Assembly (NCBI RefSeq): GCF_024138125.1
Contig: NZ_CP099993.1
Span: 1,860,001 to 1,924,000 of the forward strand
Direction of reading: 5' to 3'
DNA length: 64,000 nucleotides
Origin: Halorussus salilacus
GTDB lineage: Archaea > Halobacteriota > Halobacteria > Halobacteriales > Haladaptataceae
The translations under genes and the position numbers were made by a program. This document shows, piece after piece, positions 50,602 through 61,864 of the stretch. Numbering within the stretch: the first letter of the stretch is position 1; each line of letters opens with the position of its first letter. The notes under the pieces were generated by a model, which had not been told where the DNA came from, ran no database searches, and worked only from the letters and a program-made list of their open reading frames with translations.

Positions 50602-52034
50602 TGTCCGGTCACTCGGAACCACACGACGAGGCCGAGTTCGCTGGCGAGTTCGTCTCTGCCGAAGTCGAACCGCCCTCGACGCTCCTGTCGGTCTCTGACC
50701 GCGACGCCGACCGACTCCGAGGCGTGGACTTCGCGAGCGCCAGCGACGACGCGGTCGAAGCCCTGTACGAGGACATCGACGGCCCCGAAGTCGCCCCCGA
50801 CGACTCGTACACGGTCGAAGAACTCAAGCGCGCACAGAAGGCGCAGTTGGCGTCTCTCGGGCGAGACGACGGCGACGAGGAGGCGGTGCTCCGCGACCGG
50901 ATTCGTGGCGGTCAGCTCCACGCGATGGCCGACGTGCCGCTGGCCGACCACGTCGGCCTGTACGCGAAGCTTCACGACGCCATCGTCCCCGAACTCGTCT
51001 CACAGGTGGTCGGCGAGTACGACGATGAGAACGTCGCGAGCGCGGTCGAGGAGGTCGCAGACCTCATCGGGGCCGTGACTCGGGCGAGCATCCGCGACGT
51101 GCAACTCGCGGTCGACGCCTACGAGGCGACCGACGACGGGGGCGAGAGCGACGAAATCGCGGTCGAGGCGGCGTCGCTCCGCGAGACGCTCGAATCGGAT
51201 GTCAGGCCCGCGGTCGAGGAACTCGGGATGGCGACCGGCGATATCGCGGAGAACGCCGACGAGATAAACGCGCTGACGGCCTCCCAGTCGCGGAAGATTC
51301 GCAAACTTAGCAACGAGACCGCCGACCTGAGCGCGACGACCGAGGAGATCGCGGCCAGCACCGAGCAGGTCAACACGGTCAGCGACCGCGCGGAGGCCCT
51401 CGCCGAAGACGGACTCGACCACTCCCGCGAGGCTATCGAGGAGATGCACCGGGTCGAGGACGCGCGGACGAGCGTCGAGTCGGACTTCGACGCCCTCCGC
51501 GAGAACGTCGAGCGGATCGACGACGTGGTCGCGGTCATCAACGACATCGCCGACCAGACCAACGTGCTGGCGCTCAACGCATCCATCGAGGCGGCCCGCG
51601 CTGGCGAGGCCGGGTCGGGGTTCGCCGTGGTCGCCGAGGAGGTCAAGGAACTCGCCGAGGAGACCCAGAGCCACGCCGACGACATCGAGACGATGATCGC
51701 CGAGGTCCAGCAGTACACCGACGACACGATGGAGAGCCTCGACGAGACCGGCGAGCGCGTCGAGCGCGGGGCCGAACGGGTCGAGAGCGCGATGGAGACG
51801 CTTCAGGAGGTCGGAGAGTCCATCGCGGAGGTGTCCCACGGCATCGACGAGGTCGCCGACGCGACCGACCAGCAGGCCGCGAGCGCCGAGGAGGTCGCAA
51901 CGATGATAGACGAGGCCGCCTCGGAGATGTCGGACGTGTCGAGCGGCATGGAGACCATCACCGCCTCGAACGAGGAACTGTCGGCGCTGGTCAACGGGGT
52001 TCAGGTGGCGGTCGATTCGGAACTCGACGAGTAG
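50601..52034 (+). CDS. soluble methyl-accepting chemotaxis transducer (HemAT-like)
   Basis: A 477-residue transducer without transmembrane helices. Residues about 25-190 resemble a globin-coupled sensor (SYTVEELKRAQKAQLASLG, RDRIRGGQLHAMADVPLADH, which could hold the heme-ligating His). The signalling half has the conserved hairpin tip IADQTNVLALNASIEAARAG and FAVVAEEVKELAEET, typical of MCPs, with Glu/Gln pairs for methylation. It likely controls CheA. The heme role is an inference from the alignment pattern and is not as clear as in HemAT. Confidence 0.85.
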   Translation: MSGHSEPHDEAEFAGEFVSAEVEPPSTLLSVSDRDADRLRGVDFASASDDAVEALYEDIDGPEVAPDDSYTVEELKRAQKAQLASLGRDDGDEEAVLRDRIRGGQLHAMADVPLADHVGLYAKLHDAIVPELVSQVVGEYDDENVASAVEEVADLIGAVTRASIRDVQLAVDAYEATDDGGESDEIAVEAASLRETLESDVRPAVEELGMATGDIAENADEINALTASQSRKIRKLSNETADLSATTEEIAASTEQVNTVSDRAEALAEDGLDHSREAIEEMHRVEDARTSVESDFDALRENVERIDDVVAVINDIADQTNVLALNASIEAARAGEAGSGFAVVAEEVKELAEETQSHADDIETMIAEVQQYTDDTMESLDETGERVERGAERVESAMETLQEVGESIAEVSHGIDEVADATDQQAASAEEVATMIDEAASEMSDVSSGMETITASNEELSALVNGVQVAVDSELDE

Positions 52035-52064
52035 TCTCCGCTTCGGCGTTCGATTCGCTTCGCT

Positions 52065-52889
52065 TCAGCGCTCGATTCGCTCGGCGACGGCGTCGAGGTG
52101 GTCGAGTCCGACGATAGCGACCGCGTCGCCCGCCGCGCGTAGCGACCGCAGGTTCTCGGCCATGCACTCCTCGCGGGTCTCGTCGCGGAGCCGGACGGAG
52201 GTCGGCGGGTCGAACGCCCGCGCGAACGACCGCGAGCGTTCGGCCTGCTCGCGCTCGTCGCGGGCCTGCTCGTTCGGCGGGTCGGCGCGCGTGCAGTCGT
52301 GCTCGACGGGCGCGTCGACCTCGACGCGGAGCGAGGTCCGGGCCGCAACCGTGGCCGCGATTCGACAGATCGCGGCGTGGCGGGTCACCGAGGCGAGTCC
52401 CGACGCCAGTCGCCGGACGGTCTCTACGTCGGCGCGTTCGTCCCAGCAGTTCCGGGCGAGTCGGGCGCAGAACTCGGGGGTCGGGGCGTCGATACCGACG
52501 AGGTCGGCGTCGCGCTCGCGCGCCGCGAGCGCGGCGGCGCTCATCTCGCCGCCGAACGACGGGGGAGAGCGAGCGCCTCGGGCGTACTCCCGGTAGAGCG
52601 CGAGCGCCAGCGGCGGCACTTCGAGCGCGACCGTCTCGGGGTCGCGCTCGCGCACGACGGCCCGCGCGCGGTACGCGCTCGCGGGGTGGTCGTGGACCAC
52701 CCCGACGAGCGTCACGTCGCCCTCGGGGTGAGAGACCGTCCGGATGTACTCGCCGTTCATCCGGGGGTCGTCGGGAGCGTCGGACGGTTCGGAAGGGGTG
52801 TCTTCGAGGGCGTCGGTCGGTTCGGAGAGGTCGGGCGATGCGGTCGATTCGAGAGACGACGATTCGGGGGAGTCGGAGGGCGCAGACAT
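52065..52889 (-). CDS. TraB/PrgY-like protein
   Basis: A 274-residue protein with an acidic Ser-rich N-terminus (about 45 residues), then VTLVGVVHDHPASAYRARAV, ERDPETVALEVPPLALALYR and SPPSFGGEMSAAALAARERD: the order of the TraB/PrgY family (GxxH and ExxxR motifs, then the GGE segment). VAIVGLDHLDAVAERI closes it as the second His motif. Bacterial PrgY limits peptide pheromone, and archaeal homologues often have membrane helices; this one lacks them, so it may be a soluble variant. I choose the ATG at 52889. Confidence 0.65.
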   Translation of the reverse strand: MSAPSDSPESSSLESTASPDLSEPTDALEDTPSEPSDAPDDPRMNGEYIRTVSHPEGDVTLVGVVHDHPASAYRARAVVRERDPETVALEVPPLALALYREYARGARSPPSFGGEMSAAALAARERDADLVGIDAPTPEFCARLARNCWDERADVETVRRLASGLASVTRHAAICRIAATVAARTSLRVEVDAPVEHDCTRADPPNEQARDEREQAERSRSFARAFDPPTSVRLRDETREECMAENLRSLRAAGDAVAIVGLDHLDAVAERIER

Positions 52890-53009
52890 CGACGTGAGCG
52901 CTGGTATCACGCACCCCTCATAGGCCTTCGGATTCGGGTGCGGCGAGTCGTTGATAACGGGTGTCGTACCGAGGCGATGTTCTCTGCTATCAGAACGAAG
53001 AACGCCGCG

Positions 53010-53134
53010 AAAGCCCCCGCTCGCTCGCGGTCGCTCAGCGGCATATCCGGCGCTCTCCGCACCGCCCGCGCCGAATATGTCGCTTAGACGACTGAAGTGA
53101 ACGCGAGCGAGCGACCCCTTTCAGTCCCACCCCG
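53010..53134. mobile_element. long-hairpin dispersed element, copy 2
   Basis: Same boundaries as 30153-30280: gaaagcccc at the left and cccctttcagtccc at the right. Arms 53032-53054 and 53069-53092 pair almost fully, an outer cgctcgctcgcg pairs with cgcgagcgagcg, and the loop keeps the tctc..caccgccc core. Differences from copy 1 in one arm are matched by changes in the other. It fills most of the gene-free stretch 52890-53217; no gene is seen there. Confidence 0.65.
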
Positions 53135-53181
53135 AGGTCTCCGTCACCGAGCTACGCCCCTAAAAGCCGAGTTCGTCGTGA

Positions 53182-55332
<2,151 letters not shown>

Positions 55333-55342
55333 GGCATTCGCT

Positions 55343-55377
55343 GACGGCCGCCGCGCCGTCGCGGCGCGGCGGCCGTC
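55343..55377 (+). terminator. 15-bp stem hairpin after ligA
   Basis: Arms gacggccgccgcgcc (55343-55357) and 55363-55377 are exact complements with a five-base loop, 10 bases after the ligA stop. Confidence 0.5.
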
Positions 55378-55380
55378 GGC

Positions 55381-55458
55381 GGTCGGCGAAACCGGGAACC
55401 CGCGACTTCAGAGGTCGGCGAAATCGGGGAGCCGCGACTTCAGAGGTCGGCGTTCTCG
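55381..55458 (-). repeat. 32-base tandem repeat across the 3' end of the ABC permease gene
   Basis: The unit ggtcggcgaaaccgggaacc plus cgcgacttcaga is present at 55381-55412 and 55413-55444 with three mismatches, and a partial copy continues into the coding end of the permease. The stop codon lies within the repeat. Confidence 0.75.
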
Positions 55459-56330
55459 AAGACCCAGTAGCCGACCGCGACCGGGACCAGTAGCCAGAGC
55501 AGGAGGTACGAGACGACGAACCCGTTCGATAGGTACACCGGGAGCGAGTCGCCGAACGCCTGAGCCGCGGCCTGCTGGCGCATGAAGCCGAACGTCATGA
55601 CCCGCGACTGGACCGCAGATTCCAGCAGGAACGAGTCGATGAGCGTCTTGTACGCCTGCGTCGGATTCAGTAGCTTGAGCAACAGCACCAGTTCCATCTG
55701 GGTCTGTCCCGCCAGGTCCAGATACCTGTTGAGCAGGTTCACGGTCTGGTTCGCGAAGGAGTTCCAGAGGATGACGAACCAGAAGAAGAAGCCGATGACC
55801 GCGACCATCGCGCGCCGACCGGTGCTCGCGGCCGCCGAGATGCCGACCGACAGGCCGACGAACACGACGCCGAGAAGCACCGTCAGCACCGCGAACAGCG
55901 CGAAGTTAGCGAACTGGAAATCGAGCGACGTGAGCAGGATGACCACCGCCGCGACCGCGAAGCCGATGGCGATGGGCAGCGACAGCACGCCCGCCCGTCC
56001 GAGCACCTTGCCGAACACCACGTCCTCGCGGGAGTGGGGAAGCGAGAGCAGGAGCTTCAGCGACCCGGACTCGCGTTCCTGCGTGATGGAGGCGTAGGCG
56101 ACCACGATGGCGATGAGCGGGATGAGGACCGAGGTCCCCTGCTTCATCAGGTAGACGAACGCGTCGGAGGTGCCGGATTCGCCCTGCGGCGGGGTCGCGC
56201 CCATCTCCAGGTAGAACACGAGGATGGGCGGGAGGGTGAACACCCCGACGAACAGCAGCGACAGCGCCCAGAGCCACTTCGAGCGCACCGCGTCCCGGAA
56301 GTCCTTCCGGGCGACGGCCTGCCACGTCAT
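55440..56330 (-). CDS. ABC transporter permease (ABC-2 type)
   Basis: A 296-residue integral membrane protein with six predicted helices. AVARKDFRDAVRSKWLWALS is the cytoplasmic amphipathic start; SITQERESGSLKLLLSLPHSREDVVFGK is the coupling-helix motif of ABC-2 permeases (NosY-like, E-R-E-x-G-S/T). A large external loop follows the first helix, and another is between helices five and six. It pairs with the ATPase, which overlaps by ATGA. The cargo is unknown; similar haloarchaeal pairs export copper-linked factors or lipids. Confidence 0.85.
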   Translation of the reverse strand: MTWQAVARKDFRDAVRSKWLWALSLLFVGVFTLPPILVFYLEMGATPPQGESGTSDAFVYLMKQGTSVLIPLIAIVVAYASITQERESGSLKLLLSLPHSREDVVFGKVLGRAGVLSLPIAIGFAVAAVVILLTSLDFQFANFALFAVLTVLLGVVFVGLSVGISAAASTGRRAMVAVIGFFFWFVILWNSFANQTVNLLNRYLDLAGQTQMELVLLLKLLNPTQAYKTLIDSFLLESAVQSRVMTFGFMRQQAAAQAFGDSLPVYLSNGFVVSYLLLWLLVPVAVGYWVFENADL

Positions 56331-57250
56331 GCTTCCACCTCCTGTTCCTCGGCGGTGTACGCCATGAACAGGTCTTCGAGCGACGACTCCTCCATCTCGA
56401 AGTCCTCGACCTCCGCGCCCGCGGATTCGAGCGTCGTGATGACGGTCGCCTTCACGCCGCTGTCGCAGGTCACGCGGAGGCGGTGGTCCTCGCGCGAGAC
56501 CTCGGTGACGCCGTCGATCTCCCGGAGGTCGGCGAGCGCGCCCTCGGGGACCGAATCGACCCGGACCTTCAGCACCGAGTCGCTTCCGGCGGCCTCCCGA
56601 AGCCCCTCGATGGAGTCCTCGGCGACCAGTTCGCCGCCGCGGAGGATGCCCACGCGGTCGCAGACCGCCTCGACCTGTCCGAGGATGTGGCTGGAGAAGA
56701 AGACGGTCGCACCGCGGTCGGCCTCCCGGCGCACGATGTCGCGCATCTGCTTCGCGCCGTTGGGGTCGAGTCCCGTGGAGGGTTCGTCGAGGATGAGGAG
56801 GTCGGGGTCGCCCACCAGCGCCATCCCGAGGACGAGTCGCTGGGCCATCCCCTTCGAGTAGCCTCCCGCCTTGCGGTCGCGGTCGGCCGGGTCGAGACCC
56901 ACTCGGTCGAGGAGGGCGTCGGGGTCGGCGTCGACGCCCTTCGACTCGATGGCGAATTCGAGGTGCTGGCGTCCGGTCAGTCGGTCGTACACCGAGAACC
57001 CCTCGGGGAGGACGCCGAGGCGCTCGCGAACCGCGACGCTGTCGTCGTGGGCGTCGAGGCCCAGCACTCGTATCTCGCCCTCGGTCGGGCGAACGAAGTC
57101 CAGTAGCATGTTGATGGTCGTGGACTTGCCCGCGCCGTTCGGGCCGAGGAAGCCGAACACCTCGCCCTCCTCGACTTCGAGAGAGAGGTCCCGGACGGCG
57201 ACCACGTCGCCGTACCGTTTCGTCACGTCGTCCAGTTCGATGGCGGCCAT
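56327..57250 (-). CDS. ABC transporter ATP-binding protein
   Basis: A 307-residue nucleotide-binding protein. Walker A GFLGPNGAGKSTTINMLL (about residues 33-50), Q-loop replaced by VLPEGFSVYDRLT, signature GGYSKGMAQRLVLGMAL, Walker B LLILDEPSTGLDPNG and the switch His in FFSSHILGQVE. The C-terminal 80 residues include a small beta-domain (SVLKVRVDSVPEGALADLRE). Start MAAIELDDVTKRYG is at 57250. Forms an operon with the permease. Confidence 0.93.
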   Translation of the reverse strand: MAAIELDDVTKRYGDVVAVRDLSLEVEEGEVFGFLGPNGAGKSTTINMLLDFVRPTEGEIRVLGLDAHDDSVAVRERLGVLPEGFSVYDRLTGRQHLEFAIESKGVDADPDALLDRVGLDPADRDRKAGGYSKGMAQRLVLGMALVGDPDLLILDEPSTGLDPNGAKQMRDIVRREADRGATVFFSSHILGQVEAVCDRVGILRGGELVAEDSIEGLREAAGSDSVLKVRVDSVPEGALADLREIDGVTEVSREDHRLRVTCDSGVKATVITTLESAGAEVEDFEMEESSLEDLFMAYTAEEQEVEA

Positions 57251-57335
57251 AGTTCCGCGTTTTGCCCCATCGTACGTAAACCCTTGTCTTGTCGCGTTGC
57301 GCGACGAACCACGTCTCGGGCTGTCCGATTCCCGA

Positions 57336-57599
57336 CTACACCGCGTCGTCGGGGTCGTGTTCCTCGGCCATCCGGGCAACCTCCTCGGCGTACCGCCGAC
57401 GGGTCTCGTCGTCGTCCACGGGTTCGAGGCTCTCGGGGTCGGCGGTGACGGCGGCGGTCACGCCGTCGGACTGGCGTAGCGCGTTCATCGACCGCTGTCG
57501 GTGGAGCGAGCGCTCGCCGTCGGGGGTGGCGTACACCAGCGAGACGAGTCCCTTGTCGGTGTAGGTGCGCTCGACCAGCCAGAGTCGCGTCTCGTCCAT
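57336..57599 (-). CDS. small conserved haloarchaeal protein, unknown
   Basis: An 87-residue acidic protein: TRLWLVERTYTDKGLVSLVY, ATPDGERSLHRQRSMNALR and a helical tail ETRRRYAEEVARMAEEHDPD. The first part looks like an antiparallel sheet with conserved aromatic residues; the tail is charged. Host-like codon use supports a real gene. No known family; it is transcribed in the same direction as the ABC pair but 85 bases upstream. Confidence 0.6.
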   Translation of the reverse strand: MDETRLWLVERTYTDKGLVSLVYATPDGERSLHRQRSMNALRQSDGVTAAVTADPESLEPVDDDETRRRYAEEVARMAEEHDPDDAV

Positions 57600-57714
57600 A
57601 CCTCCACCAAGGGCGGGCCGGGGGTTGAATCCTCCGGGTCGTCGCCCGCCGGTCGTTTCTCTTCGCTGACACCGCCAGTAGTGTTAAGACGCAAAGCGGC
57701 GTACCGACTGACGA

Positions 57715-57804
57715 ATGACTGAGTACGGGTGGCAGGCGCACGTGCAGTCTGGGGTACGGAGTATCAGTCGCGACCAGTTCACCGTCCGTCCGGCCACGAG
57801 GTGA
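57715..57804 (+). CDS. possible 29-residue upstream reading frame
   Basis: ATG 57715 opens MTEYGWQAHVQSGVRSISRD and stops at 57804, two bases before the ATG of the next gene. A gttaag box at 57683 lies about 29 bases upstream, which would make this the leaderless first frame. It could regulate translation of the downstream gene. The evidence is spacing only. Confidence 0.3.
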   Translation: MTEYGWQAHVQSGVRSISRDQFTVRPATR

Positions 57805-57806
57805 CC

Positions 57807-58415
57807 ATGAGCCAGTCCCCGCTGTCTCAGGCAACGGACGACCGCCTGTCCAGCATGCTCTTCCAGGGCGAGGAGGTACGAGAGGAGCTCTCGGTCGACG
57901 GCGCGCGCGTCGCGGTCACGACCCATCGCGTGCTGGTGTTCACGCCCGACGGCGACGGACGCCGGTTCGACCACGCAGACCGGCCGAACGTGGTCGACGC
58001 GAGCGTCGAGACCACCGGCCGGGACTCGTACGTCTCGTGGGGGACCCGTATCGGCGTCTACGGCGCGGTGCTGCTCGGTGGCGGCGTCCTCCTGAAGGCC
58101 AGCGGCATCCTCGACCGGTTGGGCGGCGCGACCCCGCCGGAGAACGGCCCGGGCGCGAGCATCGCCGGGACGGTCGATTTCCTCCCGACCGTCCTCGGCG
58201 CGCTCACCGACGGCTTCCTGCTCGTCGGCGGACTGCTGTTGCTGGCCGCGGCGTCGCTGACCGCGCTCTATCTCGGCTCGCGCTCCCAGGAGCTCGTCAT
58301 CGAGCGCGCGGGCCGCGAGCCGATGCGGGTTCCGCTCCACGGCGACGACGGCGAGGAGGTGGCCCGACGGCTCCGCTCCGCGATAGGAACAGGTTCAAAG
58401 CCGCAGAGCGACTAG
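57807..58415 (+). CDS. membrane protein with PH-like cytoplasmic domain, unknown
   Basis: A 202-residue protein. Residues 1-70 are strand-rich (EEVREELSVDGARVAVTTHR-VLVFTPDG), similar to a bacterial PH-like domain; helices TRIGVYGAVLLGGGVLLKASG and GFLLVGGLLLLAAASLTALYL follow, then a second short soluble part (QELVIERAGREPMRVPLHGD). It ends 9 bases before uvrC, so the two may be co-transcribed, though no functional link is apparent. Confidence 0.6.
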   Translation: MSQSPLSQATDDRLSSMLFQGEEVREELSVDGARVAVTTHRVLVFTPDGDGRRFDHADRPNVVDASVETTGRDSYVSWGTRIGVYGAVLLGGGVLLKASGILDRLGGATPPENGPGASIAGTVDFLPTVLGALTDGFLLVGGLLLLAAASLTALYLGSRSQELVIERAGREPMRVPLHGDDGEEVARRLRSAIGTGSKPQSD

Positions 58416-58424
58416 TTCGCCCCG

Positions 58425-60296
58425 ATGGATGGGGACGCGGTCCGGGAACGCGCGAACGAGCTACCGCGCGAGCCCGGAGTGTACCAGTTCGAGGACGGCG
58501 GGACCGTCGTCTACGTCGGGAAGGCGGTCGACATCCGGGACCGCGTGCGGTCGTACGCCGACCCGCGCGGGCGGCGCATCCGCCGGATGGTCGAGCGCGC
58601 CGACGCCATCGACTACTCGGTCACCGACACCGAGACCCAGGCGCTCCTGCTCGAAGCCAACCTCATCAAGCGGTTCCAGCCCCGGTACAACGTCCGGCTG
58701 AAGGACGACAAGTCCTACCCGCTCGTCCAGCTCACCGACCACGAGTACCCCCGCATCGAGATAACGCGGGACCCCGACCCCGAGGCGACCGCCAGACGCG
58801 GGGCGGGTCGCGGGTCGGGCGGCCGTCGCCGCGGGCCGCCCCGCGGCGACGGCGGTGCGGCCCGCGGCAACGGTGGTGCGGTCGCCGACTCCCCGAACAC
58901 CCGCGGACCGCGGGTGTTCGGCCCCTTCACGAACAAGACGCGGGTCGAAATCGTGGTGAAGGCCCTCAGAGAGACCTACGGCGTGCGGGGGTGTTCGGAC
59001 CACAAGTTCGCGAATCGCGACCGGCCCTGCCTCGACTACGACATCGGCCTCTGCACCGCGCCCTGCACGGGCGAGATCGACCGCGGGTCGTACGTCGCCG
59101 ACGTTGAGTCCGTGGTCCGGTTCTTCGAGGGCGAGACCGGGGTGCTTGCCGACCCGCTCCGCCGGGAGATGGAGCGGGCCGCCAGCCAGCGGGAGTTCGA
59201 GCGCGCCGCCAATCTCCGCGACAGGCTCGACGCCGTCGAGGGCTTCCACGGCGGCGCTGGCGAGGCCGTCTCCAGCCGGGGGGACGAGCGCGCGGTGGAC
59301 GTGCTGGGGGTCGCGCTCGAAGGCGACTCGGCGACGGTGGCGCGCCTCCACAGCGAGTCGGGCCAATTGGTCGAGCGCGAGCGCCACGCCGTGAGCGTGC
59401 CGGAGGGCGGCGACACCAATATCGACACCCGAACTGGCGCGGTCCTCTCGGCGTTCGTCCCGCAGTACTACGCCGAGCGCGACCTGCCCGACGCGCTCCT
59501 GTTCTCCGAACGCCCCGACGAGGAGGTCCTCGACTGGCTCGACGCCGAGGGGGTCTCGGCGCGGGTCCCCGGCGCGGGCCGGGAGGCGACCCTCGTCGAC
59601 CTCGCGCTGAAGAACGCCCGGTGGGGCGCGAGCGAACCCGACGCGCTCGCGGCGCTCCGCGACGCCCTCGACCTCGACGCGGTTCCCCGGCGCATCGAGG
59701 GGTTCGACGTGAGCCACGCGCAGGGCTCGGCGGTCGTCGGGAGCGACGTCTCCTTCGAGGACGGGTCGGCCGACAAGTCGGGCTACCGGCGAAAGAAGCT
59801 CGACGACCGCAACGACGACTACGCCAACATGTACGACCTCGTTCGGTGGCGGGCCGACCGCGCCGTCGAGGGCAGGGACGACCGGCCGGACCCCGACCTG
59901 CTTCTCATCGACGGCGGCGCGGGCCAGCTCTCGGCCGCCCGCGAGGCGCTCGCCGACGCCGGGTGGGACGTGCCCGCGGTCGCGCTCGCCAAGGACGAGG
60001 AGCTCGTCGTCACGCCCCGGGGAACGTACGACTGGCCGAGCGACGCCGCCCACCTCCACGTCCTCCAGCGCGTCCGCGACGAGGCCCACCGGTTCGCGGT
60101 CCGGTATCACCAGACGGTCCGGGACGACGTCTCGACCGAACTCGACAACGTGCCCGGAATCGGACCCGAGACGCGCCGGAGGCTCCTCCGGCGCTTCGGG
60201 AGCGTCGAGGGAGTTCGGGAGGCGTCGGTGGCGGAGTTGCGCGAGGTCGAGGGGGTCGGCGAGAAGACCGCCGAGACCCTGCAATCGCGGCTCTAA
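58425..60296 (+). CDS. uvrC: UvrABC nuclease subunit C
   Basis: A 623-residue excision-repair endonuclease. The N-terminal GIY-YIG nuclease ([19 protein letters not shown]) makes the 3' incision; [29 protein letters not shown] is a Cys-rich segment; the UVR domain ([20 protein letters not shown]) binds UvrB; the RNase H-like 5' nuclease ([33 protein letters not shown]) and tandem HhH ([20 protein letters not shown]) follow. A Gly/Arg-rich insert of about 35 residues at 127-160 separates the GIY-YIG domain from the rest. Works with UvrB, encoded 2.3 kb away. Confidence 0.95.
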   Translation: MDGDAVRERANELPREPGVYQFEDGGTVVYVGKAVDIRDRVRSYADPRGRRIRRMVERADAIDYSVTDTETQALLLEANLIKRFQPRYNVRLKDDKSYPLVQLTDHEYPRIEITRDPDPEATARRGAGRGSGGRRRGPPRGDGGAARGNGGAVADSPNTRGPRVFGPFTNKTRVEIVVKALRETYGVRGCSDHKFANRDRPCLDYDIGLCTAPCTGEIDRGSYVADVESVVRFFEGETGVLADPLRREMERAASQREFERAANLRDRLDAVEGFHGGAGEAVSSRGDERAVDVLGVALEGDSATVARLHSESGQLVERERHAVSVPEGGDTNIDTRTGAVLSAFVPQYYAERDLPDALLFSERPDEEVLDWLDAEGVSARVPGAGREATLVDLALKNARWGASEPDALAALRDALDLDAVPRRIEGFDVSHAQGSAVVGSDVSFEDGSADKSGYRRKKLDDRNDDYANMYDLVRWRADRAVEGRDDRPDPDLLLIDGGAGQLSAAREALADAGWDVPAVALAKDEELVVTPRGTYDWPSDAAHLHVLQRVRDEAHRFAVRYHQTVRDDVSTELDNVPGIGPETRRRLLRRFGSVEGVREASVAELREVEGVGEKTAETLQSRL

Positions 60297-60616
60297 TCGA
60301 CCTCCAGTCGCTCGCGCGTTCGCCCCGACCACCCCACCACCAGCGCGACGGCCAGCAGGACCGCGAGTCCGAGCAGGAACGGCGACTGCAACAGCGCCAG
60401 CACGACCATCCCGACCGTCGCCGCCAGCGACGCCCGATAGCGCTCCGTCCAGATGCCGACGGCGCCTCCCGTCGCGAGGGCGAGCGCGAGCAGGTACGCG
60501 AGCAGTCCCTCCCCACCGAACCCGCCTCGGACGAGGACGTACCCGCCGACCAGCAGGAGGACGAGGACCACTGCGACCGCGAAGCCGCGGGCGAGGGCCG
60601 AGCGCACGTTCGCCAT
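60293..60616 (-). CDS. small membrane protein, unknown
   Basis: A 107-residue protein with three to four hydrophobic helices ([63 protein letters not shown]) and a basic end. No family is recognised. It overlaps the uvrC stop by four bases on the opposite strand and is divergent from the SPFH gene. Confidence 0.6.
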   Translation of the reverse strand: MANVRSALARGFAVAVVLVLLLVGGYVLVRGGFGGEGLLAYLLALALATGGAVGIWTERYRASLAATVGMVVLALLQSPFLLGLAVLLAVALVVGWSGRTRERLEVD

Positions 60617-60683
60617 ATTCCCTCGTCGCTTCCCAGTGACATAAACGTCAACCGTTAAGCCCGTGGGGCGTCGTGTAACTGAT

Positions 60684-61799
60684 ATGAACGGCCCCTTCTA
60701 CGAACTGGGGCGGCTCACCTCGGGGGTGGACCGCTCGACGGTCGCGGTCGTCGGAGCGGTCGTGGTCGGCCTCCTCGTCGCTCTCCCGTACCTCGACGCC
60801 GTGACGGCGGTCGGCCTGCTCGTACTGGGGCTCGCGGCCGCGCTCCTCTCCAGCGCCGTGGAGATCGTCGGGGCCTACGAGAAGCGGGCGCTCACCGTGT
60901 TCGGCGAGTACCGGGGCCTGCTCCAACCGGGACTCAACGTCGTCCCGCCGCTGGTCAGCGCGACCCACACCTTCGACATGCGGACCCAGACGCTCGACGT
61001 TCCCCCGCAGGAGGCCATCACGCGGGACAACTCGCCCGTGACCGCCGACGCGGTCATCTTCGTCCGGGTGATGGACGCCGAGAAGGCGTATCTGGAGGTC
61101 GAGGACTACCGCGACGCGGTGGCGAACCTCGCCCAGACCACCCTCCGGGCCGTGGTCGGCGACATGGACCTCGACGACACCCTGCGCCAGCGGGCCGAGA
61201 TAAACGCCCGCATCCACGAGGAGCTCGACCCCCAGACCGACCAGTGGGGCGTCCGGGTCGAGGCCGTCGAGGTCCAGTCGGTGATGCCCACGCCGACCGT
61301 CGTGAGTGCGATGGAACAGCAGACCGCGGCCGAGCGCCGCCGCCGCGCGATGATTCTCGAAGCGCAGGGCGAGCGCCGCAGCGCCATCGAGAGGGCTCAA
61401 GGCGACAAGCAGTCGGACATCATCCGCGCGCAGGGCGAGAAGCGGAGTCAGGTGCTGGAGGCCCAAGGCGACGCGGTCTCGACGGTTCTGCGGGCGCGCT
61501 CGGCCGAGTCGATGGGCGAGCGCGCGGTCCTCGACAAGGGCATGGAGACGCTGGACGCCATCGGGCAGGGCGACTCGACGACGTTCGTCCTCCCGCAGGA
61601 ACTCTCGTCGCTGGTGGGCCGATACGGCAAGCACCTGACCGGGAGCGACGTGAAGGTCGACGGCGAGGTGCTGGAGAGCAGGGAGTTCGACGCCGAGACC
61701 GAGGAGTGGCTGGGGCTGGACGACGTGGACGAGATGCTGGCGGAGTTGGACGACGTGGACGATGAGACCGCGATAACCAAACAGTCGCAAACCGAATGA
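60684..61799 (+). CDS. SPFH/band 7 (stomatin-like) membrane protein
   Basis: A 371-residue protein. Two hydrophobic segments (VAVVGAVVVGLLVALPYL and VGLLVLGLAAALLSSAVEIV) anchor it; the SPFH domain runs from AYEKRALTVFGEYRGLLQPG to about residue 215 with DVPPQEAITRDNSPVTADAV. A long coiled coil follows (AMEQQTAAERRRRAMILEAQ then repeated AQGE/AQGD units). Such proteins form membrane rafts and scaffold proteases. Usually a NfeD gene accompanies them; none is adjacent here. A gttaag box at 60654-60659 is 28 bases upstream. Confidence 0.9.
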   Translation: MNGPFYELGRLTSGVDRSTVAVVGAVVVGLLVALPYLDAVTAVGLLVLGLAAALLSSAVEIVGAYEKRALTVFGEYRGLLQPGLNVVPPLVSATHTFDMRTQTLDVPPQEAITRDNSPVTADAVIFVRVMDAEKAYLEVEDYRDAVANLAQTTLRAVVGDMDLDDTLRQRAEINARIHEELDPQTDQWGVRVEAVEVQSVMPTPTVVSAMEQQTAAERRRRAMILEAQGERRSAIERAQGDKQSDIIRAQGEKRSQVLEAQGDAVSTVLRARSAESMGERAVLDKGMETLDAIGQGDSTTFVLPQELSSLVGRYGKHLTGSDVKVDGEVLESREFDAETEEWLGLDDVDEMLAELDDVDDETAITKQSQTE

Positions 61800-61830
61800 T
61801 ATCCCGTCCTGGTTTCGTCGTCATACTGGG

Positions 61831-61840
61831 ATTTAAAATA
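61831..61840 (+). promoter_or_regulatory. TATA box of the Doc operon
   Basis: atttaaaata, about 25-34 bases before the ATG at 61865, on an A+T-rich background. Confidence 0.5.
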
Positions 61841-61864
61841 GTTCCGTTCGTCGGATGAGCCAGG

